From Candidatus Methylacidiphilales bacterium (GTDB taxonomy: Bacteria > Verrucomicrobiota > Verrucomicrobiia > Methylacidiphilales > JAAUTS01): a stretch of 62,718 nucleotides of DNA. The position numbers and the translations under genes are program-made. The stretch covers positions 1 through 62,718 of the forward strand of contig JAQTNW010000020.1 of NCBI GenBank assembly GCA_028713655.1, in the 5' to 3' direction. The notes below the pieces were generated by a model. The model saw only the letters and a list, made by a program, of their open reading frames with translations. It was not told where the DNA came from and made no database searches. Each line of letters begins with the position of its first letter. Position 1 is the stretch's first letter. Below, in pieces: positions 17,735 to 26,467 of the stretch.

Positions 17735-18148
17735 ATGTGCCGGTTTTATGCCATTACGCTGTTGTTCTTATTACAGGCATGCTGCGCCTCGCCGCCCGCA
17801 GCGGAGCAAAAAACAGCCCAGTCCCAGGGAATCCCCGAAGCGGCTTCGGCTCTGATCACCGAGGAAGATTTGGCCAAATCCCTTTTGATTGAAAATCAGA
17901 CGGCCAACTGGGACCAGAGCGGGATTTTTTTGGCCCAAAGCCGGGTTGTGAATAACAGCAGCGCGCCCTTGGCGGTACAAATCCGGACTATTTTTAAAAA
18001 CCAGGAGGGCATGACCATGGAAGTGTCTCCCTGGAAGCAGTTTACCTTGCAGCCCAAGCAAGAGCTGGCTTATGGCGCTCCTTCCATCAATAGGTTTAGC
18101 AGCCGCTTTTTGCTGGAAATCCGCCGTCCAGCCAAAAATAAGCCCTAA
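17735..18148 (+). CDS. Small lipoprotein, YcfL-like (DUF1425)
   Basis: 137 aa with a short signal peptide and lipobox (MCRFYAITLLFLLQAC, lipidated Cys ~16). The mature part has ANWDQSGIFLAQSRVVNNSS and QIRTIFKNQEG, then W-K-Q-F-T-L-x-P, a pattern close to YcfL/DUF1425 lipoproteins, whose role is poorly known. It probably sits at the outer membrane facing the periplasm. It precedes rpsA by about 200 bp on the same strand but is not obviously part of that operon. Confidence 0.65.
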   Translation: MCRFYAITLLFLLQACCASPPAAEQKTAQSQGIPEAASALITEEDLAKSLLIENQTANWDQSGIFLAQSRVVNNSSAPLAVQIRTIFKNQEGMTMEVSPWKQFTLQPKQELAYGAPSINRFSSRFLLEIRRPAKNKP

Positions 18149-18343
18149 TTTCCGCTTGCCGAATCCTCCGGGCTTGCGTATTGCTTTTCCCCTTGCCTGA
18201 TAGTCCTGCACGAGTAGGACGGCAAAGAAACCTCAACCCTCTGCCGCCGAGGTTTGGCGGATGGTTACAGAAAATCGAAAACGCCCGCGCTCCGCGCAGC
18301 CCAACCTCATCAACAGGAGCAATTGCCGGGTGATTATTATCTC

Positions 18344-20026
18344 ATGAAAGACATCGCAACATTACTGGACTCTTCTTTGCAGAATTTCAAAGAAGGCAGC
18401 ATCATCAAAGGCACCATTCTCGAAGTCCGATCCAAGGAAGTGGTCGTCGATATCGGTTACAAGTCCGAAGGCATCATCGGCAGCGACGAATTTGAACAGC
18501 CGGAAGAACTCGCCGTCGGCCAGGAAGTCGAAGTCCTGCTCGAACGTCTCGAAGACGACGAGGGGATGGTCGTTCTTTCCAGGCAAAAAGCCGCCCAGAA
18601 ACAAAACTGGGACAAGATCGTCAAAATTTACAACGAAGGCGGCACCATCACCGGCCGCGTCCGCAAGATTGTCAAAGGCGGGCTCATGGTCAATGTGGGC
18701 GTCGAAGCCTTCCTCCCCGCATCGCAGATCGATATCATTCCCCCCAAGAACCTCCGGGAATTCGAGGACAAGAACATCGAATGCAAGATTGTCAAAATCA
18801 ACGAAGACCGCAAAAACCTGGTGCTTTCCCGCCGCGAAATCATCGAAGCCGAGCGTGCGGAAAAGCGTTCCAAGCTGCTTTCCGGTATTGAAAAGGGCTC
18901 GCTCGTCAAGGGCGTCATCAAGAACATCACCGACTTCGGCGCGTTCATCGATCTCGACGGCCTGGATGGCCTGCTCCACATCACCGATATCAGTTGGAGC
19001 CGCCTGAATCATCCTTCCGAAATCCTCAAGTTGGGCCAGGAAATCGAAGTGATGGTGCTTGAAATCGACCGTGAAAAAGAGCGCGTCAGCCTGGGTCTGA
19101 AACAGCGCACGGAAAACCCGTGGGAAAAGATCGCGGAAAAATATCCGGTCGGCACGCATCTCAAAGGAAAGATTTCCAGCCTCCTGCCCTATGGCGCATT
19201 TGTGGAACTGGAACCCGGGGTCGAAGGCCTCATCCACGTTTCCGAAATTTCATGGACCAAACGCGTGGCGCGTCCGTCCGATGTGCTCACAACCGGGCAA
19301 TTGGTGGAAGTCGCCGTCACGGAAGTCAACCCGGCCGAGCAAAAGCTTTCACTCAGCCTGCGCGCCCTCGAACAAAACCCGTGGGACAGCATTCAGGAGA
19401 AATATCCTCTCAATTCCCAGGTCAAGGGCATTGTGCGCAACCTCACCGCGTACGGCGCCTTTGTGGAACTGGAAGAAGGCATCGATGGCATGATCCACGT
19501 TTCCGATCTGTCCTGGACCCGCAAGATCAATCATCCTTCCGAAATTCTCAAGAAGGGCGAGGAAATCGAGGCGCAGGTCATCGGCATCGACAAGCAAAAC
19601 CAGCGCATCAGCTTGGGCATCAAACAGCTCAACAGCGATCCGTGGAGCAACATCGAAAGCCGCTACAAAGTGGGCGACCTGGTGACCGGCACGGTGACCA
19701 AAGTGGCCAGCTTCGGCGCCTTCATCCAATTGGCGGAGGAAATCGACGGTCTGGTCCACATTTCGCACATCAGCGAAGAACGCGTGGCGAAGGTCAAGGA
19801 TGTCCTCAAGATCGGCCAGGAAGTTCAGGCCCGTGTGGTCAAGGTGGACAAGACGGAACGGCGCATCGGCCTTTCCATCAAAGCCGCCAACTACACGCCC
19901 GAGCAATTGGACAAGGAACGCGCTTCACTCGAAAACCTGCGCGGGTCCGACATGCTGGGTTCGATGGGCGATGCATTCGACCGCGCGGAAGAAGAATTCC
20001 GCCCCGGCGAAGGCAAAAAGGAATAA
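18344..20026 (+). CDS. rpsA: 30S ribosomal protein S1
   Basis: 560 aa from the ATG at 18344 (MKDIATLLDSSLQNF); the frame extends upstream to a TTG at 18254, but that extension does not look like S1. Six S1 RNA-binding repeats are visible in order: KEGSIIKGTILEV, GGTITGRVRKI, KGSLVKGVIKNITDFGAF, VGTHLKGKISSLLPYGAF, NSQVKGIVRNLTAYGAF and VGDLVTGTVTKVASFGAF. S1 delivers structured mRNAs to the 30S subunit. In an organism with apparently many leaderless mRNAs, its load may differ. A strong inverted repeat follows 20 nt after the stop. Confidence 0.95.
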   Translation: MKDIATLLDSSLQNFKEGSIIKGTILEVRSKEVVVDIGYKSEGIIGSDEFEQPEELAVGQEVEVLLERLEDDEGMVVLSRQKAAQKQNWDKIVKIYNEGGTITGRVRKIVKGGLMVNVGVEAFLPASQIDIIPPKNLREFEDKNIECKIVKINEDRKNLVLSRREIIEAERAEKRSKLLSGIEKGSLVKGVIKNITDFGAFIDLDGLDGLLHITDISWSRLNHPSEILKLGQEIEVMVLEIDREKERVSLGLKQRTENPWEKIAEKYPVGTHLKGKISSLLPYGAFVELEPGVEGLIHVSEISWTKRVARPSDVLTTGQLVEVAVTEVNPAEQKLSLSLRALEQNPWDSIQEKYPLNSQVKGIVRNLTAYGAFVELEEGIDGMIHVSDLSWTRKINHPSEILKKGEEIEAQVIGIDKQNQRISLGIKQLNSDPWSNIESRYKVGDLVTGTVTKVASFGAFIQLAEEIDGLVHISHISEERVAKVKDVLKIGQEVQARVVKVDKTERRIGLSIKAANYTPEQLDKERASLENLRGSDMLGSMGDAFDRAEEEFRPGEGKKE

Positions 20027-20045
20027 TTCATTCCAGAGACGCGGA

Positions 20046-20122
20046 TGGAGGGACGGCCGCCGTGCCGTCCCAAAATCCCTATCACACAGGAAAAGTGGGA
20101 CGACACGGCGGTCGTCCCTCCA
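20046..20122. repeat. Long inverted repeat, family C (GGAGGGACGG-type); possible bidirectional terminator
   Basis: The 27-nt arms at 20046-20072 and 20096-20122 pair in 25 of 27 positions (starting TGGAGGGACGGCCGCCGTGC). It lies between the convergent rpsA and GT87 genes, so it could stop both transcripts. A half copy occurs at 62567-62590. Confidence 0.75.
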
Positions 20123-20152
20123 GTTTATGCCCTTGGCTTCAGCCCCGGGATT

Positions 20153-21469
20153 TCAACTCAACTGACGGCTTCTGTCGCGCAGCAATCCCACCAGCAATAC
20201 AAATAAAAGCACCGCGCCCCACATCGTGGCGCCCATCCCCTGCGCATGGCGATCGAAGTTTTGGCTCAAAGCCGTGGATAGGACCAGCAGACTCAACGCG
20301 AGCCCGGCAGTGATCCAGCGGCGACGGGCCGAGCCCTTGGGTGACTCCAGCCACTCCGCAATCGCAACCGTAAGCCCTGGAATGATCCAGCAATAATAAT
20401 AGGACCCCGCCTTGGGGGAAAAAACGACGATCAAGATCAGCAGGATGGAATACTCAATGGCGTTGGTGCGCGGTACGCAATTTCTACGCACAGGCATGGC
20501 CCAGACATAGGCCAGACACATGATCCCCGCCAGCGCAAAGAAAACCAGAAAGGCCGACTGCGGGGAAATAGTTATAAAATTGACGGTCATATCGCCGTCC
20601 TTGGGTTTGCCCACCGGCAACGGACGAGTCAACCTGTGCACGACCGAAAGAAGCGTCTGGTTGCCGTAGCGATAACCGCGGTCCGGCTGGTTGGCGATGG
20701 TTGTGCCGGTATTGTGGAGCAACATTTTGTCCGCCCACGTGGTCAGCTCCTGCCAGTTGCGGTCAAAACCCCGGATCGGGGCCGGCAAAAACACGAGCAC
20801 CAAAACCAGCGTTGCCAGCATCGAAGCGGCTGCCAGCCAATAACGCCGCCAAATCAGATATGCGATGGCTGTGAGCGGGAAAGCCTTGGCCGCCGCCGAG
20901 AGAGCCAGAAATGCGCCCGCAGCAATGGGCCGCTTGTGTTCCAAGGCCAGAAAACCGAGCATCATCACGCCCAAAAGCGTCAGGTTGAGTTGTCCGAGAA
21001 CATAAATATCCCAGCAAAACGGCAGGCTCACCAGAAAGGGCACGACATAAAGAGCCCAAGGCTGCCCGCGGATCCGGCCCGTTGCAAAATAAACACTGAT
21101 CAGGATGGCCGCCAGATGGCCCGCAGCGCTCAGCGCACAAAGAATTGCAACCAGACCGACCTTGCCGGCATAGGAAATGGGAGCATACAACAGGGTGGCG
21201 ATGGCCGGCGGATAAAAGAAATTGTAGCCAAAATCGGTCACCCCAGGCGGAAAAATGGGCTTACCCTCCCGCACCAAATGGGCCACTTTGTACCAGGTAT
21301 TGTAGTCCTTGTTGCAGTCCGGGCCCTTGATTGTATTGGCGACAGGCACCACAGACAGCAACAGGGCTATGATAACAAAGGCAAGCAGCGCATTGCGCTC
21401 GTGATTTTCCAGTTTAAAACTGCAAAACCGCCTCAAAACTTGATTGATCGATTTCAAAAAATTTCTCAT
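20153..21469 (-). CDS. GT87-family (DUF2029) polytopic mannosyltransferase-like protein
   Basis: 438 aa from the ATG at 21469 (MRNFLKSINQVLRRF); a TTG at 21532 would add 21 residues. About ten membrane segments. The first large periplasmic loop has the acidic pattern GPDCNKDYNTWYKVAHLVREG with FPPGVTDFGYNFFYPPA, matching the N-terminal loop of GT-C enzymes of family GT87, where an aspartate is catalytic. GT87 members use polyprenyl-phosphate-mannose to build lipoglycans. No pathway partner on the same strand; a GT9 gene lies divergently beyond 21.8 kb. Donor and acceptor are unknown. Confidence 0.75.
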   Translation of the reverse strand: MRNFLKSINQVLRRFCSFKLENHERNALLAFVIIALLLSVVPVANTIKGPDCNKDYNTWYKVAHLVREGKPIFPPGVTDFGYNFFYPPAIATLLYAPISYAGKVGLVAILCALSAAGHLAAILISVYFATGRIRGQPWALYVVPFLVSLPFCWDIYVLGQLNLTLLGVMMLGFLALEHKRPIAAGAFLALSAAAKAFPLTAIAYLIWRRYWLAAASMLATLVLVLVFLPAPIRGFDRNWQELTTWADKMLLHNTGTTIANQPDRGYRYGNQTLLSVVHRLTRPLPVGKPKDGDMTVNFITISPQSAFLVFFALAGIMCLAYVWAMPVRRNCVPRTNAIEYSILLILIVVFSPKAGSYYYCWIIPGLTVAIAEWLESPKGSARRRWITAGLALSLLVLSTALSQNFDRHAQGMGATMWGAVLLFVLLVGLLRDRSRQLS

Positions 21470-21834
21470 TTCAGGCGGTTTTGTTTTTAGCCCGGATGTG
21501 GGCGCGCCCCTGTTTGCCCGGCCTTTTGGCAAGACCTTTTGCCGGGGTTTTCAGAAGAGGGTGAGGCATCCGGGCCAGGCATGATGCAAATGTCATAATG
21601 TGTTCCACTGCAAGAGTTGCGAAGCCCAAGCTCCCCCAGAGACGTCAGAAAGTAAATAAGGAACTAAAAAAAGTGGCATTTATGCTTCATTGTAGTAAGA
21701 AGATTCTCTTGCCCAACGGGTTCCAAACTGTTTATTTCGATGATGTACGTCCGGTTAACCCAGATTAATGACGATGTCAGCGCCGCAGCCAGACCCGGCT
21801 CCGGACATCTTCCCAGCACTTTCTTTCCCCAAAA
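21470..21834. other. Intergenic region between divergent glycosyltransferase genes
   Basis: 365 bp between the GT87 start and the GT9 start. I see no gene, repeat copy or clear promoter; the right half is AT-rich with two A-runs near 21665. Confidence 0.4.
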
Positions 21835-23130
21835 ATGAAAGTTTCACTCATGCGATTCCTGGATGCATTGCTGGGGGTGCCCGCCTGCATATTCCTCACC
21901 CTCTTGCGTTATCTGGGGGGCCCGACGCCCGAGCGCCCGCTCGACATGAAACGGCGCAAAATCCTGTTCATCAAGCTTGCCGAACAGGGATCGACCATCC
22001 TCGCCCGCCCCATGCTGCAGCGGGCCGCCGAAATCTTCGGCAGGAACAACCTTTATTTTCTCGTGTTCGACGACAACCGTTTTGTCCTCGATGCCCTTGG
22101 GATCATTCCCACCGAAAATGTCATCACCATCCCGCACGAAACCATTACGCAAGTCCTGTTCGGCGCCATCAAAGCCATCAGGAAGGCGCGCGGTATCGGT
22201 TTTGATTTCGCAATCGACATGGAATTTTTTGCCCGCTCCACCGCTGCACTGGCTTATCTCAGCGGCGCGCGCTGGCGCATCGGGTTCCATGCCTTTCATG
22301 GCGAGGCGGCATACCGCGGCAATTTGATGACCCACCGCTTGATCTGCAACCAGCACATCCACACCGCCGATCTCTTCGAAGTCATGCTCGACGCCGTTTT
22401 TGAAGACCCACGCCAGCTCCCCACTTTCGGCAAAAAAATTCCCGCTTATGTGGAATCCTCCGAAACCGAAGCGCCGTTGTATAAACTCCGGTCCGGCGAA
22501 TTGGATGAAACACGCGACATCGTGCGTGCGGCGTCGGGCGATAAACCTTCGCACGGACTGCCTCTCATTCTGCTCAACTCCAATTGCGGCGACCTCATCC
22601 CCTTGCGCCGCTGGCATGAGGACAATTACCGGGACCTGACCCAGCGCCTCCTGCGCCGCTATCCTGAACTGCATGTCGGATTCACCGGCGGCCCCTCGGA
22701 AAAGCGGGAGGTCGAAAAGCAGGTCGCGGCCATCGATCATCCGCGTTGTTTCAATCTGGCCGGACTCACTTCGCTCCGGCAGTTGATGGCGCTTTATTTT
22801 CTTGCCGAAATTATGGTGACCAACGACAGCGGTCCGGCTCACTTTTCATCCCTGGCGCCGATTGACACCGTCACCTTGTTTGGCCCGGAGAATCCGGCCC
22901 TGTTTCGCGCACGTTCCCCGCGCAGCCATGTGTTCTGGGCCGGGCTGGCCTGCAGTCCCTGCGTGACCGCCGCCAACGGGCGAAATACCGTCTGCCGGAA
23001 TAATCTCTGCATGCAGGCCATCAACGTCGATGACGTGTATCAGAAGGTCTGCGAGCTGTACGAAAAACGCCGCAAACGGAAGACGACCAGGCGGAAAACT
23101 CCACTCCGCAAAAAACCTGCGCGGGTTTAG
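21835..23130 (+). CDS. Glycosyltransferase family 9 (heptosyltransferase-like)
   Basis: 431 aa; an ATG at 21850 is an alternative start. After an N-terminal hydrophobic patch the GT-B fold begins with KILFIKLAEQGSTILARPML. The C-terminal nucleotide-sugar site shows NDSGPAHFSSLAPIDTVTLFGPENP, a GT9 hallmark, then SPCVTAANGRNTVCRNNLCMQAI and a very basic tail. GT9 enzymes add heptose or related sugars to lipid A core or other envelope glycans in the cytosol. Part of its C-terminal coding sequence is duplicated at 24666-24788. Confidence 0.88.
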   Translation: MKVSLMRFLDALLGVPACIFLTLLRYLGGPTPERPLDMKRRKILFIKLAEQGSTILARPMLQRAAEIFGRNNLYFLVFDDNRFVLDALGIIPTENVITIPHETITQVLFGAIKAIRKARGIGFDFAIDMEFFARSTAALAYLSGARWRIGFHAFHGEAAYRGNLMTHRLICNQHIHTADLFEVMLDAVFEDPRQLPTFGKKIPAYVESSETEAPLYKLRSGELDETRDIVRAASGDKPSHGLPLILLNSNCGDLIPLRRWHEDNYRDLTQRLLRRYPELHVGFTGGPSEKREVEKQVAAIDHPRCFNLAGLTSLRQLMALYFLAEIMVTNDSGPAHFSSLAPIDTVTLFGPENPALFRARSPRSHVFWAGLACSPCVTAANGRNTVCRNNLCMQAINVDDVYQKVCELYEKRRKRKTTRRKTPLRKKPARV

Positions 23131-23140
23131 CTCATGTGTT

Positions 23141-24598
23141 TCAGTGCGGAGCTGGCAGCGTGGGAGAGCCGCCCTGGGCGGTCTTGATTTGCCTGATGCC
23201 GTCCTGGATGAGCATGAAAAGCAGCATCCAGCCCACAATGCAAATGACGCCTTCCAGGATGACGTGGCTTAAATTGTAGTCCAGCAAAGGCAGGGTGAGG
23301 CCTGAATTCCAAAGCATGTGCAACACCACCGGAACCAAGGCAATGCGCAGGAAAGTCCAATCTCCGAGGTAGTTGAAGGAGAATTTGCGGCCGGCCAGGA
23401 GCCTCCAAAACGCACCGGCGGTGATGGCCGTCCAGCAAATGTGGCCGAACGGCGCGAAGAACGCGCGCTGCATCATGACGCCTTCCATGGTGGCATTGTT
23501 CCCCAGCATGCCTTCCAGCGCCCGAAAGGCATATCCGGCTGATTCGAAGGCGCTGAAAGCGGTACCAATGGCAGCTCCTAACAAAATCCCGTTGATGGTC
23601 CAGGGATAGCGGCTGGGCCGCGCCAGAATCAAAACAGCCAGCAGTTTGCCGGTTTCTTCAATGGGTCCGGCCGCAATATCACCCCAGGCCTTGTCCAGGT
23701 TGGTTTCCTGAAACAGCAGGAGTGAAAACACAATCGACAGCAGGCCGCCGGCAAGAAGCAGTTTGGCCACCAGATAGGCCGAAATGTTTTTCAAAATATT
23801 CATCTCGAAAATCATGATCAGCGTCGCCATGGGCACACCGAAAGATCCGATGAACAGCCAGCCGGGGATGAGGTTCCAATTTTGGAAACGGTCGAAGGCA
23901 TAACTGAATCCGAAATAAACGGCAGCGGACAGCAACAGAATGGGACCGAAGACCCAGGGCTTGGGCCAATTGGCCTGCACACTGTTAAAGTCCGGAGTGG
24001 TGAGGCGCGTGCCGACCGCAAACTGCTCCTCGACTTCCTCGGCTTTGCGTTTGCGAAAAACTTCCGAAAACAAATCACGCAGATTAAATCCAACCAGTGG
24101 TTGCAAGCCCGTCATCTGGCTCAGTTTGTCACCCACCTTGCCGAAAAAACCGCCGGCATGATCGTCGAGGTCCGGTTGCAAAGAGCCGCGCGCACTCCAA
24201 ATTTTGTCCAGTTCCTTGCGTGCTTCGGGATGACCGGCCTGTTCGGCTTTTTTCAGGTAAACCACCGCGTGCTCCAGGTCCTTGGCCGGTACGCCGTCGC
24301 CGCGCAGATAAAGGCAACCCAGATAATATTGGGCATTGGCGTGACCCTGCTCGGCGGAACGGCTGAACCATTCGTAAGCGGCGCGGGCGTCTTTGGGCGT
24401 GCCTTCGCCCCGGTAATGGCAAAGGCCAACCCAGCATTGCGCGGCGGGGTTGCCGGATTGGGCCGCCAGGCTGAATTTTTCAAAGGCGGCTTGGTAATCG
24501 CGGGCCACGCCCTCGCCTTGATAATAACGGACGCCCTCCGCCAGCAGGGCGGCTGCGTCGGGCTCGGCATGGCCGTCTGTTGATTTTTTGTCGCTCAT
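23141..24598 (-). CDS. Sel1-repeat / PrsW-type intramembrane protease fusion
   Basis: 485 aa. Residues ~15-125 hold three Sel1-like repeats (e.g. GVRYYQGEGVARDYQAAFEKF, split here for length; YHYRGEG-type turns; YLGCLYLRGDG). After a linker come at least seven membrane segments with PrsW motifs: IEETGKLLAVL (E-E-x-x-K), FESAGYAF, APFGHICWTAITAGAF and VVLHMLWNSG. PrsW is a glutamic-type membrane protease that cleaves the anti-sigma factor RsiW in Bacillus. The Sel1 part likely recruits a protein partner in the cytoplasm. It ends 10 bp from the convergent GT9 gene. The N-terminal Sel1 fusion is less usual than plain PrsW. Confidence 0.85.
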   Translation of the reverse strand: MSDKKSTDGHAEPDAAALLAEGVRYYQGEGVARDYQAAFEKFSLAAQSGNPAAQCWVGLCHYRGEGTPKDARAAYEWFSRSAEQGHANAQYYLGCLYLRGDGVPAKDLEHAVVYLKKAEQAGHPEARKELDKIWSARGSLQPDLDDHAGGFFGKVGDKLSQMTGLQPLVGFNLRDLFSEVFRKRKAEEVEEQFAVGTRLTTPDFNSVQANWPKPWVFGPILLLSAAVYFGFSYAFDRFQNWNLIPGWLFIGSFGVPMATLIMIFEMNILKNISAYLVAKLLLAGGLLSIVFSLLLFQETNLDKAWGDIAAGPIEETGKLLAVLILARPSRYPWTINGILLGAAIGTAFSAFESAGYAFRALEGMLGNNATMEGVMMQRAFFAPFGHICWTAITAGAFWRLLAGRKFSFNYLGDWTFLRIALVPVVLHMLWNSGLTLPLLDYNLSHVILEGVICIVGWMLLFMLIQDGIRQIKTAQGGSPTLPAPH

Positions 24599-24665
24599 GG
24601 CCTGTAACCTGCCCCCTTCTAAATCAACCCGCCCAGCCGTGGCAATCTTTTATTATGTGAAAATT

Positions 24666-24788
24666 TACGGTTTGCAGCCCGTAAACAGCAATGGTCGAAA
24701 TACTGTTTGCCAGAACAATCTCTGCATTCAGACACTCAGCGTCGATGATGTACATCAGATGTTATGCAAGCTGTACACAAAACGTTAG
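24666..24788 (+). pseudogene. Remnant of a second GT9 gene (C-terminal end)
   Basis: The frame reads NGRNTVCQNNLCIQTLSVDD and ends VHQMLCKLYTKR-stop. It aligns without gaps to the C-terminus of the GT9 protein at 22975-23085 (NGRNTVCRNNLCMQAINVDD, ending VYQKVCELYEKR). Roughly three quarters of bases match by eye. No other part of the gene is visible upstream, where the divergent PrsW gene lies. This is the tail of a duplicated or recombined GT9 copy. Confidence 0.8.
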
Positions 24789-24933
24789 TATTTGGAGACG
24801 ACAATCCGAAAAGCCTCACCACTCAAAACGCCCAGAAGGATTCCTGTGCAAATACTCGGCCTTCTGAATAGTGAAAATCGAGTGAAGAAACAGAAATCCA
24901 ACATTTTTGCTTTTAGAAAGCTAATAAAAAAGC

Positions 24934-24948
24934 TATATTCACCGAACT
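24934..24948 (+). promoter_or_regulatory. Candidate -10 hexamer
   Basis: TATATT at 24934-24939, 9 nt before the ATG at 24949, in an AT-rich stretch. The predicted start point is ~3 nt before the ATG; no Shine-Dalgarno. Confidence 0.3.
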
Positions 24949-25341
24949 ATGATCAAACCGAGCAACGCACAAGGAGTCTGGATCGCCAGATTTTTATCCC
25001 TAGCGATCTTTTCCGCTGCTTTTAGCGCAATTACTTATTTTATTCCGAATGCGCATACAAAAGCGATGCGGATTCGGGAAGACCCACGCTATGCAATCGT
25101 ATTGAAGGAGATCCAGGAAAATCACCTCAAGTCGTCAGATATAAGCCTTGCTGCTTACGATAAGACTAAGCCCTCCTTTTTAGGCATTTTTTCGAGCTTG
25201 TTTTTTGGTGCTGGCTTGATAGTTGGCGGTTACTCTTTGATTTATATTTTTGTTTCCCCGCTATTTATAAAAAGCGAAAATACGTCCGCCGTTTCAAGCA
25301 AGCAGCAGCTCCACCAACAGCCTAATAATTGGTTGGATTAA
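24949..25341 (+). CDS. Small membrane protein, unknown, AT-rich
   Basis: 130 aa with two membrane segments: residues ~12-30 (ARFLSLAIFSAAFSAITYFI) and ~85-108 (LFFGAGLIVGGYSLIYIFVS). Between them is a ~50-residue charged loop with MRIREDPRYAIVLKEIQENH. I recognise no family. Base composition is markedly more AT-rich than the flanking genes, and it sits between a GT9 remnant and a toxin-antitoxin pair, so it may have been acquired. Confidence 0.5.
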   Translation: MIKPSNAQGVWIARFLSLAIFSAAFSAITYFIPNAHTKAMRIREDPRYAIVLKEIQENHLKSSDISLAAYDKTKPSFLGIFSSLFFGAGLIVGGYSLIYIFVSPLFIKSENTSAVSSKQQLHQQPNNWLD

Positions 25342-25395
25342 TATGAACCGCTTTTGAAGTGAGAGGATCCCTGCAATCTGATATCTATCTGCCGT

Positions 25396-25842
25396 TCAAG
25401 CCGCAATATCTGTTGTACGACAATCCGGCCTGCGCGACTTGAGATAAACGACATCGATCTTGCCGTCCAGAATACTCTGCAGCAAAAGGTTCAGTGAGCG
25501 CGACGGGCGTTCCCGGCCTGTTTCCCAACGGGTCCATGTTTTTTCGCCGATCTGCAGAAGTTCGGAAATTTCCTTCTGGGTCAGATCCAGATGCTCGCGG
25601 AGTTCCTTGATCTGTTCCGGAGTGAGCAAACCCATGTGCCGGGCTTTGACCTTGTCGAGCTCGCCCAGCGCATGACCGTCAAAATAAATTTCACCGGTCT
25701 TCCGGCTTTTCAAGGCTTGAACCCGGTGATTGATGGTTTCGGCAATATTTTTCCCATCCAAGGTTGGAATAAAGACCGGAGCTTCGATCCAAATTTTTTC
25801 GAACTCTTCGTCCGGCAAGTCCGGGGCGGACGTTTTATTCAT
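25396..25842 (-). CDS. XRE-family antitoxin, MqsA/HigA-like
   Basis: 148 aa. The C-terminal half is a helix-turn-helix, GLLTPEQIKELREHLDLTQ then KEISELLQIGEKTWTRWETG, in the form seen in MqsA (YgiT)-type antitoxins. The N-terminal half has no CxxC zinc pairs, unlike E. coli MqsA. It follows the putative toxin gene with a 4-bp ATGA overlap, toxin first, as in mqsRA and higBA. It probably represses the operon through the palindrome at 26191. Confidence 0.75.
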   Translation of the reverse strand: MNKTSAPDLPDEEFEKIWIEAPVFIPTLDGKNIAETINHRVQALKSRKTGEIYFDGHALGELDKVKARHMGLLTPEQIKELREHLDLTQKEISELLQIGEKTWTRWETGRERPSRSLNLLLQSILDGKIDVVYLKSRRPDCRTTDIAA

Positions 25843-26186
25843 AACACGTCTCCTTTTCTGGGAGGATGGGCGGAATAGATTTTGATTCTTGATCGGTTCG
25901 GGTGAAGCCCCACTTTGCCGTAAAGCTTCACGCTGTCCTGATTGAAGAAAAATTCCCAGGTTTCATAGCCTTCCGCCATATCTGTGATTTCCTGGCCTGT
26001 GATGTTGTCTTTAATAAGCGCGGCACCCAATGCTTCCCAAAGATCGGAAGTCCACGCATTGGGGAACCGCGCCTGCCAAAGATTGCGGCCTTCAAAAGTA
26101 AATTGAATGTTGCTGTCATTTCGCATTCGTAGAATGGCCACAACTTGGCTTCGCCAAGGTTTGGGTATGGGAATCTGATCCGTCAT
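25839..26186 (-). CDS. Putative type II toxin partnered with XRE antitoxin
   Basis: 115 aa, small and with mixed charge. The C-terminal motif is KLYGKVGLHPNRSRIKIYSA followed by HPPRKGD, which recalls RelE/HigB or MqsR-like toxins in which a basic strand ends the fold. I cannot place it in a named family with confidence. The toxin call rests mainly on the gene order, the 4-bp overlap with an XRE antitoxin gene and a palindromic upstream site. The likely activity is mRNA cleavage, which is inference. Confidence 0.55.
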   Translation of the reverse strand: MTDQIPIPKPWRSQVVAILRMRNDSNIQFTFEGRNLWQARFPNAWTSDLWEALGAALIKDNITGQEITDMAEGYETWEFFFNQDSVKLYGKVGLHPNRSRIKIYSAHPPRKGDVL

Positions 26187-26190
26187 AAAG

Positions 26191-26215
26191 GTATCAATTG
26201 ATACTCATGTGTCAA
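26191..26215 (-). promoter_or_regulatory. Palindromic operator and -35 of the toxin-antitoxin pair
   Basis: Perfect 14-bp palindrome GTATCAATTGATAC at 26191-26204, five bases upstream of the toxin ATG, next to TTGACA on the minus strand (26215-26210). The arrangement suggests autorepression by the XRE antitoxin. Confidence 0.55.
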
Positions 26216-26467
26216 TGTTACTTTCCTGCACACTGCTCAACCTCCTGGCCCACAATTAAATACATAAATTGCGAATATTCGTCCCATGCCCTCATCCTGA
26301 AATACCCGGCCTGGTCCATGTCCATGCCAGCTAACCCAAGTTTGGCGTCAAAACGAAGAAGGAATGTTCATAATCATGTTAAAAATTGAATCGCTCCCGC
26401 CGTTCCAACGTACCACTCGCTCGAGACTAATCCTGCTGGGGCGCGGGGGCTCCCGGGCCCGTAATAT
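26216..26467. other. Intergenic region without recognised features
   Basis: Between the divergent toxin and MarR genes. I see no gene or repeat copy; a GC-rich run at 26437-26460 could fold but has no T-run. Confidence 0.4.

Noticed and set aside
18254-18343. TTG start 30 codons upstream for ribosomal protein S1
   Set aside because: The extension lacks S1 similarity; MKDIATLLDSSLQNF at 18344 is a typical S1 beginning.
19120-20313. 397-codon plus-strand frame within rpsA
   Set aside because: Out-of-frame reading of the S1 repeats, rich in Arg/Gly/His; rpsA accounts for the DNA.
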